Shown one piece after another: positions 29,026 to 36,309 of a DNA stretch of 64,000 nucleotides. Positions within the stretch are counted from its first letter, which is position 1. Each line of letters opens with the position of its first letter. The stretch spans positions 1 through 64,000 of the forward strand of contig JAJTGZ010000002.1 in NCBI GenBank assembly GCA_021299385.1. Reading direction: 5' to 3'. The translations under genes and the position numbers were made by a program. The notes beneath the pieces were generated by a model. The model saw only the letters and a list, made by a program, of their open reading frames with translations, ran no database searches and had not been told where the DNA came from. This stretch comes from Phycisphaeraceae bacterium (GTDB lineage: Bacteria; Planctomycetota; Phycisphaerae; Phycisphaerales; UBA1924).

Positions 29026-29706
29026 ATGGTGTCTGTCCGCACGCGCGGCCGGATCGGCTTCACGCTGATCGAGCTGCTGGTGGTCATCGCGGTGATCGCG
29101 TTGCTTGTCGGGATCCTCCTGCCGTCGCTCGGCAGGGCCCGCGACAGCGCACGGGCCGTCAAGTGTCTGAGCCAACTCAGGGCACTGGGGCAGTTCACGG
29201 CGATGTACGCCGACGGCAACACGGACTTGATGCCGCGGAGCCAGCACTCGGCGTTCCCCAACAGGGTTGCGCCGTGGGGCTATGCGTTCTTCGAGCACGT
29301 CACGGGTTCGGCGTACACCACCAGCGATGCGATGTGGGCGGCCGTGTTCAACGGGCCGTACCGCTGCCCGATGGACCGGCGCACCGAACGCTGGAGCTAC
29401 GGCTACAACGTCTACTTCGAGCTGACCCGCGATGAGGCGCTGGGCCATTCATGGAACCGGATGGGGCAGACGCCCCGTCCGGCGGCGACGGTGGTCTTCG
29501 GAGAGTTGCTCCCCACCGCCAGCGCCGACCACGCGATGGCCCACTTCTGGACGCAGCTCAACGCGCCGCCGGAGATCGATCCCAAGCGCCACAACGACAC
29601 GACCGGCGTGGTGTTCCTGGACGGGCACGCCGCCAACGTCAAGTTCCCGTCCGTGTTCGAACCTTCAACCAGTATCGACAGCTTCAACCCGATGACGGCC
29701 AGATAG
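29026..29706 (+). CDS. Pseudopilin-like protein (prepilin N-terminal domain)
   Basis: The 226-residue protein begins with a short basic leader and the type IV prepilin cleavage region, [20 protein letters not shown]; cleavage is expected after G. A globular domain with ...CPMDRRTE and [14 protein letters not shown] follows. The last motif is typical of planctomycete DUF1559-like/pseudopilin proteins (H-x-G-G-x-N-x-x-F-x-D-G-H type). ATG 29026 lies right before the leader, with CGGAG 6-10 nt upstream; longer starts add an unrelated prefix. Assembly into a type II secretion or pilus-like fibre is inferred. No assembly ATPase or peptidase gene is nearby. Confidence 0.8.
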   Translation: MVSVRTRGRIGFTLIELLVVIAVIALLVGILLPSLGRARDSARAVKCLSQLRALGQFTAMYADGNTDLMPRSQHSAFPNRVAPWGYAFFEHVTGSAYTTSDAMWAAVFNGPYRCPMDRRTERWSYGYNVYFELTRDEALGHSWNRMGQTPRPAATVVFGELLPTASADHAMAHFWTQLNAPPEIDPKRHNDTTGVVFLDGHAANVKFPSVFEPSTSIDSFNPMTAR

Positions 29707-29736
29707 GCCGCGTCAAACCAAGAAAGTGAGCTTTGT

Positions 29737-30357
29737 ATGCAGTCCGTTTCTTCCGTTGTTTCCACGCTCGTCCTCGTGACATTCGCGGGCTCCGCGCTGG
29801 CCCAGACGCCCCGGATGGGCGGCCCCATGAAGCACATCATGGTCACGCTCACCGGGGGCACATCCCTGGAGGCGATGGCCGATCCGTCCGTGCCCACGCC
29901 CGTGATGCAGAACTACGGCCACACGTACACGGGCAACGCCAGCGTGCTCAACGGCACGATGTACAACGCCCAGTACGGCTGGATGGTCGAGGGCTTCTGG
30001 GCCCCGCCCTCCGGCTCGCTGCTGTGGATCGAGCAGTTTTCGGCGACGCCGGGCCTGCTCGCCTATAGCGGCGGCACGATGATGAACCAGGGCACCTTCT
30101 CGCCCATCTTCGGCACCGATGGGTCCTCGCCGCGCATCCAGTGGAGCGGCACCATGCTGCACAACTGGTACGCGGCCAACACGCCGGGCGACTACACCGC
30201 GATCTACCGCGTCTACTTCGGCGATGCCAACGGCGTGGCAACACCGGGCTCCACGGCCGGCGAGGTGACGCTCAACTGGACGGCGGTTCCCGCCCCCGGC
30301 GCGGCCGCCGTGCTCGGGCTGGGCGGCCTGCTGGCGGCTCGCCGCCGTCGGGCCTGA
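29737..30357 (+). CDS. Secreted protein with PEP-CTERM-like sorting tail
   Basis: The 206-residue protein has a Sec signal peptide (1-22, ending GSALAQ) and a beta-rich, Gly/Ser/Asn-rich middle. The C-terminus VPAPGAAAVLGLGGLLAARR plus RRA has the Pro-containing motif, hydrophobic helix and Arg cluster of PEP-CTERM-type sorting signals as found in Phycisphaerae. Such tails are processed by an exosortase, but no exosortase gene is in the window. It is 30 bp after the pseudopilin gene and followed by a strong hairpin. The extracellular or surface function is unknown; the middle has no recognised enzyme domain. Confidence 0.75.
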   Translation: MQSVSSVVSTLVLVTFAGSALAQTPRMGGPMKHIMVTLTGGTSLEAMADPSVPTPVMQNYGHTYTGNASVLNGTMYNAQYGWMVEGFWAPPSGSLLWIEQFSATPGLLAYSGGTMMNQGTFSPIFGTDGSSPRIQWSGTMLHNWYAANTPGDYTAIYRVYFGDANGVATPGSTAGEVTLNWTAVPAPGAAAVLGLGGLLAARRRRA

Positions 30358-30381
30358 CTCTCCGGAAGCACTCTTTACACC

Positions 30382-30423
30382 GATCCCGCCCGGCGGCTCG
30401 ACCGCGGGCCGCCGAGCGGGATC
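30382..30423 (+). terminator. 16-bp stem-loop after first PEP-CTERM gene
   Basis: GATCCCGCCCGGCGGC pairs with GCCGCCGAGCGGGATC (one mismatch) around a 10-nt loop. There is no U-tract, so it may be a transcript stabiliser rather than an intrinsic terminator. Confidence 0.5.
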
Positions 30424-30518
30424 CCCATTCACGCATCACGCCGTCTCGTCGTTGCACGAGAAGGCGGTCTGTTCTCACACGTTCATTTGTTCAACACGCT
30501 CCTGAAGGAGATTCAGAG

Positions 30519-31289
30519 ATGAAGTCTGTTCTTGCTCTTGTCGTTCTGTCCGGTCTGGCCGTCAGCACCGCCAATGCGGCGGAGGTGGGCATCGCCAGTG
30601 GCTCGGCCACCATGTCCTTCGACCTTCCCACGTTTCTCGGGCAATCGCCCTTGAACACGTTCGACGCCGCCTTCGGTGTTACCGAGACCCGCACCCAGGT
30701 GCTCTCGGGCCTGCCGGGGAACAACCCGTCGGCGTCGCAGACCTGGGCCACCAACCCGGTGGGCACGCCCAGCCCCACGGGCCGCACCATCCAGGGCTCC
30801 ACGCTCACCATCGACCCCGCCAACGTGCTCGGCACCTGGGGCGCGGTGGCAAGCGACTTCGGCGCGTTCGCCATCGGCGGCGAGCAGATCGGCTTCGGCG
30901 GAATGACCCGCTGGACGCTCGATCCGGGCATTCCCGGCGTGCTGCTCTTCGGTGACTGGGCGCTGCGTTACTCCCCGGCTCGCGCCGGCACGTTCGCGGG
31001 CTCGACCACGAACATCCGCTCGGGTTTGGTCCTGACCAGCAACATCGACTTTGCCAGTGCCACGTTCGTGGACATCGGCAACGCCAACATCTCGGTGACG
31101 GGCAACACGCTCTCGATCACCGGCGACATGCTCCTGTCCGATGGCCTCATCGCCCTCGGTTTCCCGCAGTCGAACCTGGGCCTGGACGCTGGCGACTTCA
31201 ACTTCACGGCGACATTGGTCCCCGCCCCGGGCGCTGCGGGGCTGCTCGGCTTCGGTGGCCTGCTCGCCGCCCGTCGCCGTCGCGCCTGA
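30519..31289 (+). CDS. Secreted protein with PEP-CTERM-like sorting tail
   Basis: The 256-residue protein has a signal peptide at 1-20 (KSVLALVVLSGLAVSTANAA), a beta-rich body rich in Thr/Ser/Asn, and the same C-terminal tail as the preceding secreted protein (VPAPGAAGLLGFGGLLAARR plus RRA). AAGGAG lies 8 nt before ATG 30519, a strong ribosome site. The body is not similar to the first PEP-CTERM protein by eye, apart from the tail. It is a probable surface or exported matrix protein. It is followed by another hairpin and the second pseudopilin gene. Confidence 0.75.
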   Translation: MKSVLALVVLSGLAVSTANAAEVGIASGSATMSFDLPTFLGQSPLNTFDAAFGVTETRTQVLSGLPGNNPSASQTWATNPVGTPSPTGRTIQGSTLTIDPANVLGTWGAVASDFGAFAIGGEQIGFGGMTRWTLDPGIPGVLLFGDWALRYSPARAGTFAGSTTNIRSGLVLTSNIDFASATFVDIGNANISVTGNTLSITGDMLLSDGLIALGFPQSNLGLDAGDFNFTATLVPAPGAAGLLGFGGLLAARRRRA

Positions 31290-31305
31290 ATCTCTGAGCA
31301 GTCTG

Positions 31306-31333
31306 CTCCGGGGCGTGGAAACACGCACCGGAG
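31306..31333 (+). terminator. Stem-loop after second PEP-CTERM gene
   Basis: CTCCGG and GCGTG pair with CACGC and CCGGAG around a GAAA loop, starting 17 nt after the stop and followed by TCTTGTGTG. It is a plausible weak terminator or mRNA end. Confidence 0.5.
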
Positions 31334-31371
31334 TCTTGTGTGCGTTAAAGTCGCAAAAGAGGGGCATTCCT

Positions 31372-32118
31372 GTGCATCGTCAAAGAACTGCCTTCACGCT
31401 GATTGAACTGCTCGTGGTCATCGCGGTAATCGCCGTGCTGATCGGACTGCTCGTGCCCGCGCTCTCGGGTGCCCGACGCGCGGGGCGGAAGGTCGTCTGC
31501 ATGAACAACATTCGGCAGTTCGCCGCAGCGGACACGCTGTACCTGAACGACAACAAGCAGTTCCCGGCGATGAGTCGATATGTCCCGACGAGCATCAGCG
31601 TCGCGCGTCTCCGGCAGATCGGCGAGTATTTCGGTCTGAGTGTCCCGGAGGGAGAGGCTATCGACTGGCCGCGTCGCCCCGATCAACCGAAATGGATCAA
31701 CTGCCCTTTCGCGCAAACATCGGGGTACGCCGAAGGGCTCACGGTCGGTGGCGGTCTTTACACCGGGTATGCATACGTCGGCGGGCTCGAACATTCGGAA
31801 CTGGTCCGGACGGGCCTGGGTACCGTCGCCAACAAGGGACATGCCGCTGAGTTCCGCGGGATGAATCGCGGTGTGCTGTGGGCTGACATCCTCACTGAGT
31901 TCCCGAGCACCGAAGATCGCCGGTATGAGGTCTTTCACACTGTCCCCAATGCCGCGAGGTATAGCGACTTCCGCTTTCACACCCGAGAGGTCGATGGCAT
32001 CCATCGCGGCTGGTGCGACGGCTCGGTCGAGTGGTTGCCGGGCTCGAAGATCAACCTCAATGGTATCGGAAGCCCGGACCTGCGGTTGCAGACATTCATG
32101 GGCAATTACTACTTCTGA
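31372..32118 (+). CDS. Pseudopilin-like protein (prepilin N-terminal domain)
   Basis: The 248-residue protein starts at GTG 31372 ([20 protein letters not shown]), a short basic leader followed directly by the hydrophobic prepilin helix. Cleavage would follow A in RTA|FTLIELL, unusual because Gly is normally found at that position. The soluble part ends HRGWCDGSVEWLPGSKIN, resembling the W-C-D-G-S-V pseudopilin end motif. AGAGGGG lies upstream of the GTG. It is paired with the preceding PEP-CTERM gene as the first pseudopilin pairs with the other. The role in a fibre is inferred only. Confidence 0.8.
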   Translation: MHRQRTAFTLIELLVVIAVIAVLIGLLVPALSGARRAGRKVVCMNNIRQFAAADTLYLNDNKQFPAMSRYVPTSISVARLRQIGEYFGLSVPEGEAIDWPRRPDQPKWINCPFAQTSGYAEGLTVGGGLYTGYAYVGGLEHSELVRTGLGTVANKGHAAEFRGMNRGVLWADILTEFPSTEDRRYEVFHTVPNAARYSDFRFHTREVDGIHRGWCDGSVEWLPGSKINLNGIGSPDLRLQTFMGNYYF

Positions 32119-32132
32119 ATAATGGAGCACAC

Positions 32133-33026
32133 ATGCAAAGGATTTCGGATTCGTCAAATGAACTAAGCCGACGCGAAGCGATCCTCGCTGGGATCGGGTC
32201 GCTGGGCGCGCTCGCGGGCTTGGCTGCCATCGCCAGCGCTCAGCCGGTATCGCAGCAGCCCGCCACCTCGCCCCGCGCTTCGCAGGGCGCGATGACGCCC
32301 GAGCAGCACGAGGCGATCCTCCGTCCTGGCAAGGAACGCATCGCCATCGTGCTCTACCCGCAGTTCACCGCCTTGGACGTGATCGGGCCGCATCACGTCT
32401 TCATCAACATGGTCGGAGCCAAGGTGCTCTTGGTCGCCAAGACCATCGACCCGGTGCCGAGCGATACGGGCTTCTCGATCACACCCAACGCGACGTTCGA
32501 CCAGATTACCGACAAGCAGACACTGGTACTCGTGCCCGGCGGCACCACCGGCACCCTCGATGCGATGAGAGATGAGGCGACCATGAAGTTCCTTCGTCGC
32601 CAAGGCGCAGAGGCCGAGTGGATCGGCAGCGTCTGCACCGGCTCGCTGGTGCTTGCCGCTGCGGGCTTGCTCAAGGGCTACAAGGCCACCAGCCACTGGC
32701 TCACGCGTGAAGCGCTCAAGGCCGGCGGCGCTGAACCCGTCGCTCAGCGATATGTCCAAGACCGCAACCGCGTCACCGGCGCGGGCGTTACCGCCGGAAT
32801 CGACTTCGCGCTCCATCTGGTGCAGAAGTGGCGAGGCACAACCTACGCCAAGGGCGTGCAGATGTTTATGGAGTACGACCCACAGCCACCGTTCAACAGC
32901 GGTTCGCCCACCAGCCCCGACGCCGAGCCCGCGATGGTGGGCATGCTCTTGGCCATGCACGAGTCGTTCGGTCCCAAATGCGAGGCAGCGATTCGGGCAG
33001 CCCTGTTGGCGCAACGTGATAAGTGA
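32133..33026 (+). CDS. Exported DJ-1/PfpI-family (isonitrile hydratase-like) protein
   Basis: The 297-residue protein has a probable Tat signal (SRREAILAGIGSLGALAGLA, about 12-36). It continues into a DJ-1/PfpI fold: RIAIVLYPQFTALDVIGPHHV, LVLVPGG, and the nucleophile elbow IGSVCTGSLVLAAAGLL with C168. ATSHWLTREAL follows as in isonitrile hydratase/GATase1-like regulators' N-terminal domain. GGAG lies 5-8 nt before ATG 32133. Unlike AraC-type relatives it has no DNA-binding domain. An exported form is uncommon. The substrate is unknown. Confidence 0.8.
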   Translation: MQRISDSSNELSRREAILAGIGSLGALAGLAAIASAQPVSQQPATSPRASQGAMTPEQHEAILRPGKERIAIVLYPQFTALDVIGPHHVFINMVGAKVLLVAKTIDPVPSDTGFSITPNATFDQITDKQTLVLVPGGTTGTLDAMRDEATMKFLRRQGAEAEWIGSVCTGSLVLAAAGLLKGYKATSHWLTREALKAGGAEPVAQRYVQDRNRVTGAGVTAGIDFALHLVQKWRGTTYAKGVQMFMEYDPQPPFNSGSPTSPDAEPAMVGMLLAMHESFGPKCEAAIRAALLAQRDK

Positions 33027-33454
33027 GCATCACCCATCTTCGACAAAGTTCAAATCCTGCCCGTGGAACGAGAAAGCTCTTCGACACGCTCGTCAAAGGG
33101 CTTGATCTCTCGAAAATCGGGGTGACAAGACACGGTTTGAACTATTTGTCCAGGGAATCCGCCTATGGGAGCCAGAAACGCGGTTTTTGCTGAGCGTGAA
33201 ACCGTGAATGTCCAGAGGGGCAGGCAGCCCGCTTCTGCTTGCCACGCCTCCGGACCGGAACAGGACGACAAATGCCGGCAAGCCCGCAGGCGCACTGGGG
33301 GCCGAGGTATGGGTAATCCATACAGAGTGGTTTCCAGTCGCAATAAGGCACGTCCTGCGCTTGTCGACAGTATTCGCATCGGTTCCGTCGACCTAAACAC
33401 TGGCGAACACCGGAACTGTCAAAACTGGCCCATCGCTTCGTTCCCGTCGTCCGC
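33027..33454. other. Gene-free spacer with att-like repeat
   Basis: This stretch separates the DJ-1 gene from the oligopeptidase. It contains the 44-bp direct repeat (33079-33122) and, near 33048-33063, AGTTCAAATCCTGCCC, which reads like a tRNA T-arm. Otherwise I see short reading frames only, none with a convincing start and family features. Confidence 0.4.
33079..33122 (+). repeat. 44-bp direct repeat of tRNA-Pro 3' flank (att-like, left copy)
   Basis: The stretch running CTTCGACACGCTCGTC, AAAGGGCTTGATCTCTCG, AAAATCGGGG is repeated at 35991-36035, next to and into the 3' end of tRNA-Pro, with one substitution and one extra A. Immediately after it, GGTGACAAGACACGGTTTGAAC reads like a degraded minus-strand tRNA-Pro 3' end. 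It brackets the oligopeptidase segment. Confidence 0.65.
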
Positions 33455-35563
33455 TCACTTTTCCATCGCCTGAATCAAAAACGCGAAGTCTTCCGCCCGC
33501 TCGCGTATCGCTTTGTAACGGTCGCTGAATCCCCCGTGACCAGACTCCATATTCGTCATCAGCAACACCGGATTTCCGCTCGTCGTGTTCTCGCGCAGCT
33601 TCGCCGCCCACTTCGCCCCTTCCCAGTACGACACATTCGTGTCGTGGAAGCCCGTCCTGATCAGCATCCGCGGGTAGGCCTTCCTCCCCACGTTTTCATA
33701 GGGCGAGTAACTCAGCATGTACTCGAACGCCGCTTTCTCATTGGGGTTCCCCCACTGCTCATACTCGGTCACCGTCAGCGGCAGATCAGGGTCCAGCATC
33801 GTGTTCATGATGTCCACAAAGGGCACCTGGGCCACGACCGCTCGGAACAAGTCCGGCCGCATGTTCGCCACCGCCCCCACCAAGAGCCCGCCCGCCGATC
33901 CACCCTCAATTGCAAGCTTCGCCGGAGTGGTCCACTTCTCCTTGACCAGGAACTCGCCGCAGTCAATGAAGTCGTTAAACGTGTTCCGTTTGTTCATCAA
34001 ACGCCCGTCTTCGTACCACCCGCGGCCCTTGTCGCTCCCGCCGCGGATCTGCGCCACTGCAAACACCCACCCGCGATCCAGCAGCGAGATCACCGCCGAC
34101 CGGAACCCCGCATCCTGCGTGACCCCGTACGAACCGTACCCGTACATCAGGGTCGGGTTCGCCCCGTCCGCCTTCAATCCCTTCTGTCTCACGATCGTCA
34201 AAGGCACCTGCTGACCGTCGCGTGCCGGTGCCATCAGACGCGTCACCTCGTACTTCGTGCGGTCATACCCGCCCAGGACCGCCTGCTCCTTCAGAAGCTT
34301 CCGTTCGCCCGACTTCAAGTTCTCCTCGAACACAGACTGGGGCGTCACCGGGGAGCTGTATCCGAACCGCAGCACCGCCGTGTCATATTCTGCGTTCGAT
34401 GAAAGTCCGAGCGTGTAGCTCGCTTCGGGCATCGTGATCAGCCGACCAGTCTCCTTCGCGCCGTACCCCCGCACGCGAATCACCGGTAGCCCGTTCTCCC
34501 GCGCCTGCACGATCAGATAATCCTTCAGCGGCAGCACGCCCTGCACATACACATCTGGTGAGTGCGGTATCAGCGGCGTCCAGTGCTCGCGCATGGGCGT
34601 TCGCACCGGCGCGGTCTCCACTTGAAAGTTGATAGCTTGGTCGTTGTGGGTGATTAGGAACACACCGTCGTGATGCTCCACCGAATACTCAACGCCCTGT
34701 TTCCTCGGCGAGATCACCGTGAGGGCCTCCGCCGGCTTGTCCGCAGGAACGTACCACGTCTCAGTCGTCTTCATGCTGTACAGCGACATGAACACATACT
34801 TCTCGTCCTGCGAAGAGCCCACCCCCACAAGGTACTTCTCGTCCACCTCGTGATGTATCAGTTCCGGCTTCGCGCCTCCGTCCGCGGACCCTAGCACATA
34901 CCGCCACGCCTTGTCGCTACGGATCGCCGGGTCCAGCGTGTTGAAAAACACCGTTTTGTTGTCCGCCGCAATCACCACGTCCCCCGCTGCGTTCTGCAGT
35001 TTGTCTGGTAGGTCCTTTCCCGTGTTCAAGTCCCGAAAGCGGATCGTGCTCACCCGCCCGCCGGTAGGATCAACCGCGTACGCCATGATCTGAGAGTTTG
35101 GGCTGATCACCACCGGACCCGCGTTCACATTTGGGTATTCGCCCGCAAGCACGTTCACGTCCAGCAGCACCTCTTCCGCCGACTCCAGCGTTCCCTTCTT
35201 TCGGCAATAAATCGGGTGCGATTGTCCCTCCACCGTCCGTGCGTAGTACCAATACCCACGGTACGGATACGGCACCGACAAATCCGTTTGCTGGATGCGT
35301 CCAAGCATCTCGTTGTACAGAGTTTCCTGAAGCGCCTTCGTCGGCACCAACACCGCTTCGGCGTAGGCATTCTCCGCCTCCAGGTGCTTCACCAACTCGG
35401 GGTTCTTGCGCTCCCGCATCCAGAAGTACGGATCAACGAGCTTCTGTCCGTGCATCTCCATCACGTGCTCATGCTTTGCCGGCACAGGAGGCTGGTGAAC
35501 GCCCGCAAACGCCGAACACACGAGCTGGAACGAGAGCATACTCGCGAGTAGGAACTGTTTCAT
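33455..35563 (-). CDS. Oligopeptidase B-like S9A serine peptidase
   Basis: The 702-residue prolyl-oligopeptidase family enzyme has an N-terminal signal peptide (MKQFLLASMLSFQLVCSAFAG), a seven-blade propeller domain (about 80-420), then the alpha/beta hydrolase domain. The catalytic triad is visible: Ser556 in IEGGSAGGLL, Asp in RTGFHDTNVSYWE and His in MESGHGGFSDRY. The GGSAGG context and PQGGSDKGRGWYEDG-like loop (RGGSDKGRGWYEDG) fit the PtrB/oligopeptidase B group. ATG 35563 is preferred because a 12-residue extension breaks the signal peptide. Base composition is less extreme than in the neighbours. It sits alone between direct repeats beside tRNA-Pro, which suggests acquisition by transfer. 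Confidence 0.92.
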   Translation of the reverse strand: MKQFLLASMLSFQLVCSAFAGVHQPPVPAKHEHVMEMHGQKLVDPYFWMRERKNPELVKHLEAENAYAEAVLVPTKALQETLYNEMLGRIQQTDLSVPYPYRGYWYYARTVEGQSHPIYCRKKGTLESAEEVLLDVNVLAGEYPNVNAGPVVISPNSQIMAYAVDPTGGRVSTIRFRDLNTGKDLPDKLQNAAGDVVIAADNKTVFFNTLDPAIRSDKAWRYVLGSADGGAKPELIHHEVDEKYLVGVGSSQDEKYVFMSLYSMKTTETWYVPADKPAEALTVISPRKQGVEYSVEHHDGVFLITHNDQAINFQVETAPVRTPMREHWTPLIPHSPDVYVQGVLPLKDYLIVQARENGLPVIRVRGYGAKETGRLITMPEASYTLGLSSNAEYDTAVLRFGYSSPVTPQSVFEENLKSGERKLLKEQAVLGGYDRTKYEVTRLMAPARDGQQVPLTIVRQKGLKADGANPTLMYGYGSYGVTQDAGFRSAVISLLDRGWVFAVAQIRGGSDKGRGWYEDGRLMNKRNTFNDFIDCGEFLVKEKWTTPAKLAIEGGSAGGLLVGAVANMRPDLFRAVVAQVPFVDIMNTMLDPDLPLTVTEYEQWGNPNEKAAFEYMLSYSPYENVGRKAYPRMLIRTGFHDTNVSYWEGAKWAAKLRENTTSGNPVLLMTNMESGHGGFSDRYKAIRERAEDFAFLIQAMEK

Positions 35564-35599
35564 CGACCCACTGTACACCGCCGCGGCCTTACCCGACAC

Positions 35600-35990
35600 C
35601 CGCCCCGCTCACCCTTGAACAAGCCGCTCCCCTTTCCCCAACTGACGTACGAGATGCGCTGAAAATCCCGGCATTAGCCCGATCGACCTTGCGCCTGTCG
35701 TATTCCTTCCGCCAGCGGCAGAGCGTCGGCGATGACCTGAATCAGTACACCTTCGCCCGGAAGCCCAGCGAACTCCGGGACAGTCTTCCGGCGATCAACC
35801 TGCAATTGGAGGCTCCAGATCGCTCCCACCACGAAACCACCAAGCTCACAGCCAAGGTGTTCGAACTCTCCCAAACACTGCGTAATCTGGCGGTTTCTGC
35901 CGATTGATCCACAAAGCGGCGATTCCTCGAAATCGTATGTTTGAACTATACACTCGATGGCGCAAGTGCCATGTTTTCAACAACAAGGCC
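35600..35990. other. Gene-poor spacer upstream of oligopeptidase
   Basis: About 390 bp between the oligopeptidase start and the right repeat. Short frames are present on both strands (for example about 66 residues on minus at 35674-35874), but none has family motifs or a ribosome site, so I call no gene. It probably holds the oligopeptidase promoter and remnant sequence of the integrated segment. Confidence 0.35.
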
Positions 35991-36035
35991 CTTCGACGCG
36001 CTCGTCAAAGGGCTTGATCTCTCGAAAAATCGGGG
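35991..36035 (+). repeat. 45-bp direct repeat at tRNA-Pro 3' end (att-like, right copy)
   Basis: The stretch running CTTCGACGCGCTCGTC, AAAGGGCTTGATCTCTCG, AAAAATCGGGG matches 33079-33122 with one base change and one added A. Its last six bases are the tRNA-Pro 3' terminus. Together with the left copy it bounds a 2.9-kb segment holding one gene. Confidence 0.65.
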
Positions 36036-36103
36036 CGAGAGGATTTGAACCTCCGACCTTCTGGTCCCGAACCAGACGCGCTACCAAGCTGCGCTACGCC
36101 CCG
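36030..36103 (-). tRNA. tRNA-Pro (anticodon CGG)
   Basis: On the minus strand CGGGGCGTAGCGCAGCTTGG opens a 74-nt cloverleaf. The acceptor stem is CGGGGCG/CGCCCCG with discriminator A. The anticodon stem-loop CTGG-TTCGGGA-CCAG gives anticodon CGG, and the T arm is GGAGGTTCAAATCCTC. The 3' CCA is not encoded. Its 3' end forms part of a direct repeat shared with 33079-33122. Confidence 0.95.
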
Positions 36104-36309
36104 TCTGTGGCGGACTATACACGCCCCGCTCCCTCCAAGCGAATCCCCCGGCCGCGATGCCCATGTGCGGGTGCCGGGGCCTATCCTTGGGTCGTGGCGT
36201 GCGGCATGGGAGGTTGCACCCACGTCGGCCTGGCCGGGGTGTCCCGGTGGTCGGTCTTTGATCGATTCGCTAGATCGGTGCGCCGCCCGCCGCACCATGC
36301 AAACGGGCC

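Noticed and set aside
35674-35874. 66-residue minus-strand gene in the spacer beside tRNA-Pro
   Set aside because: No ribosome site, no recognisable motif, and other frames are equally open. Left uncalled.
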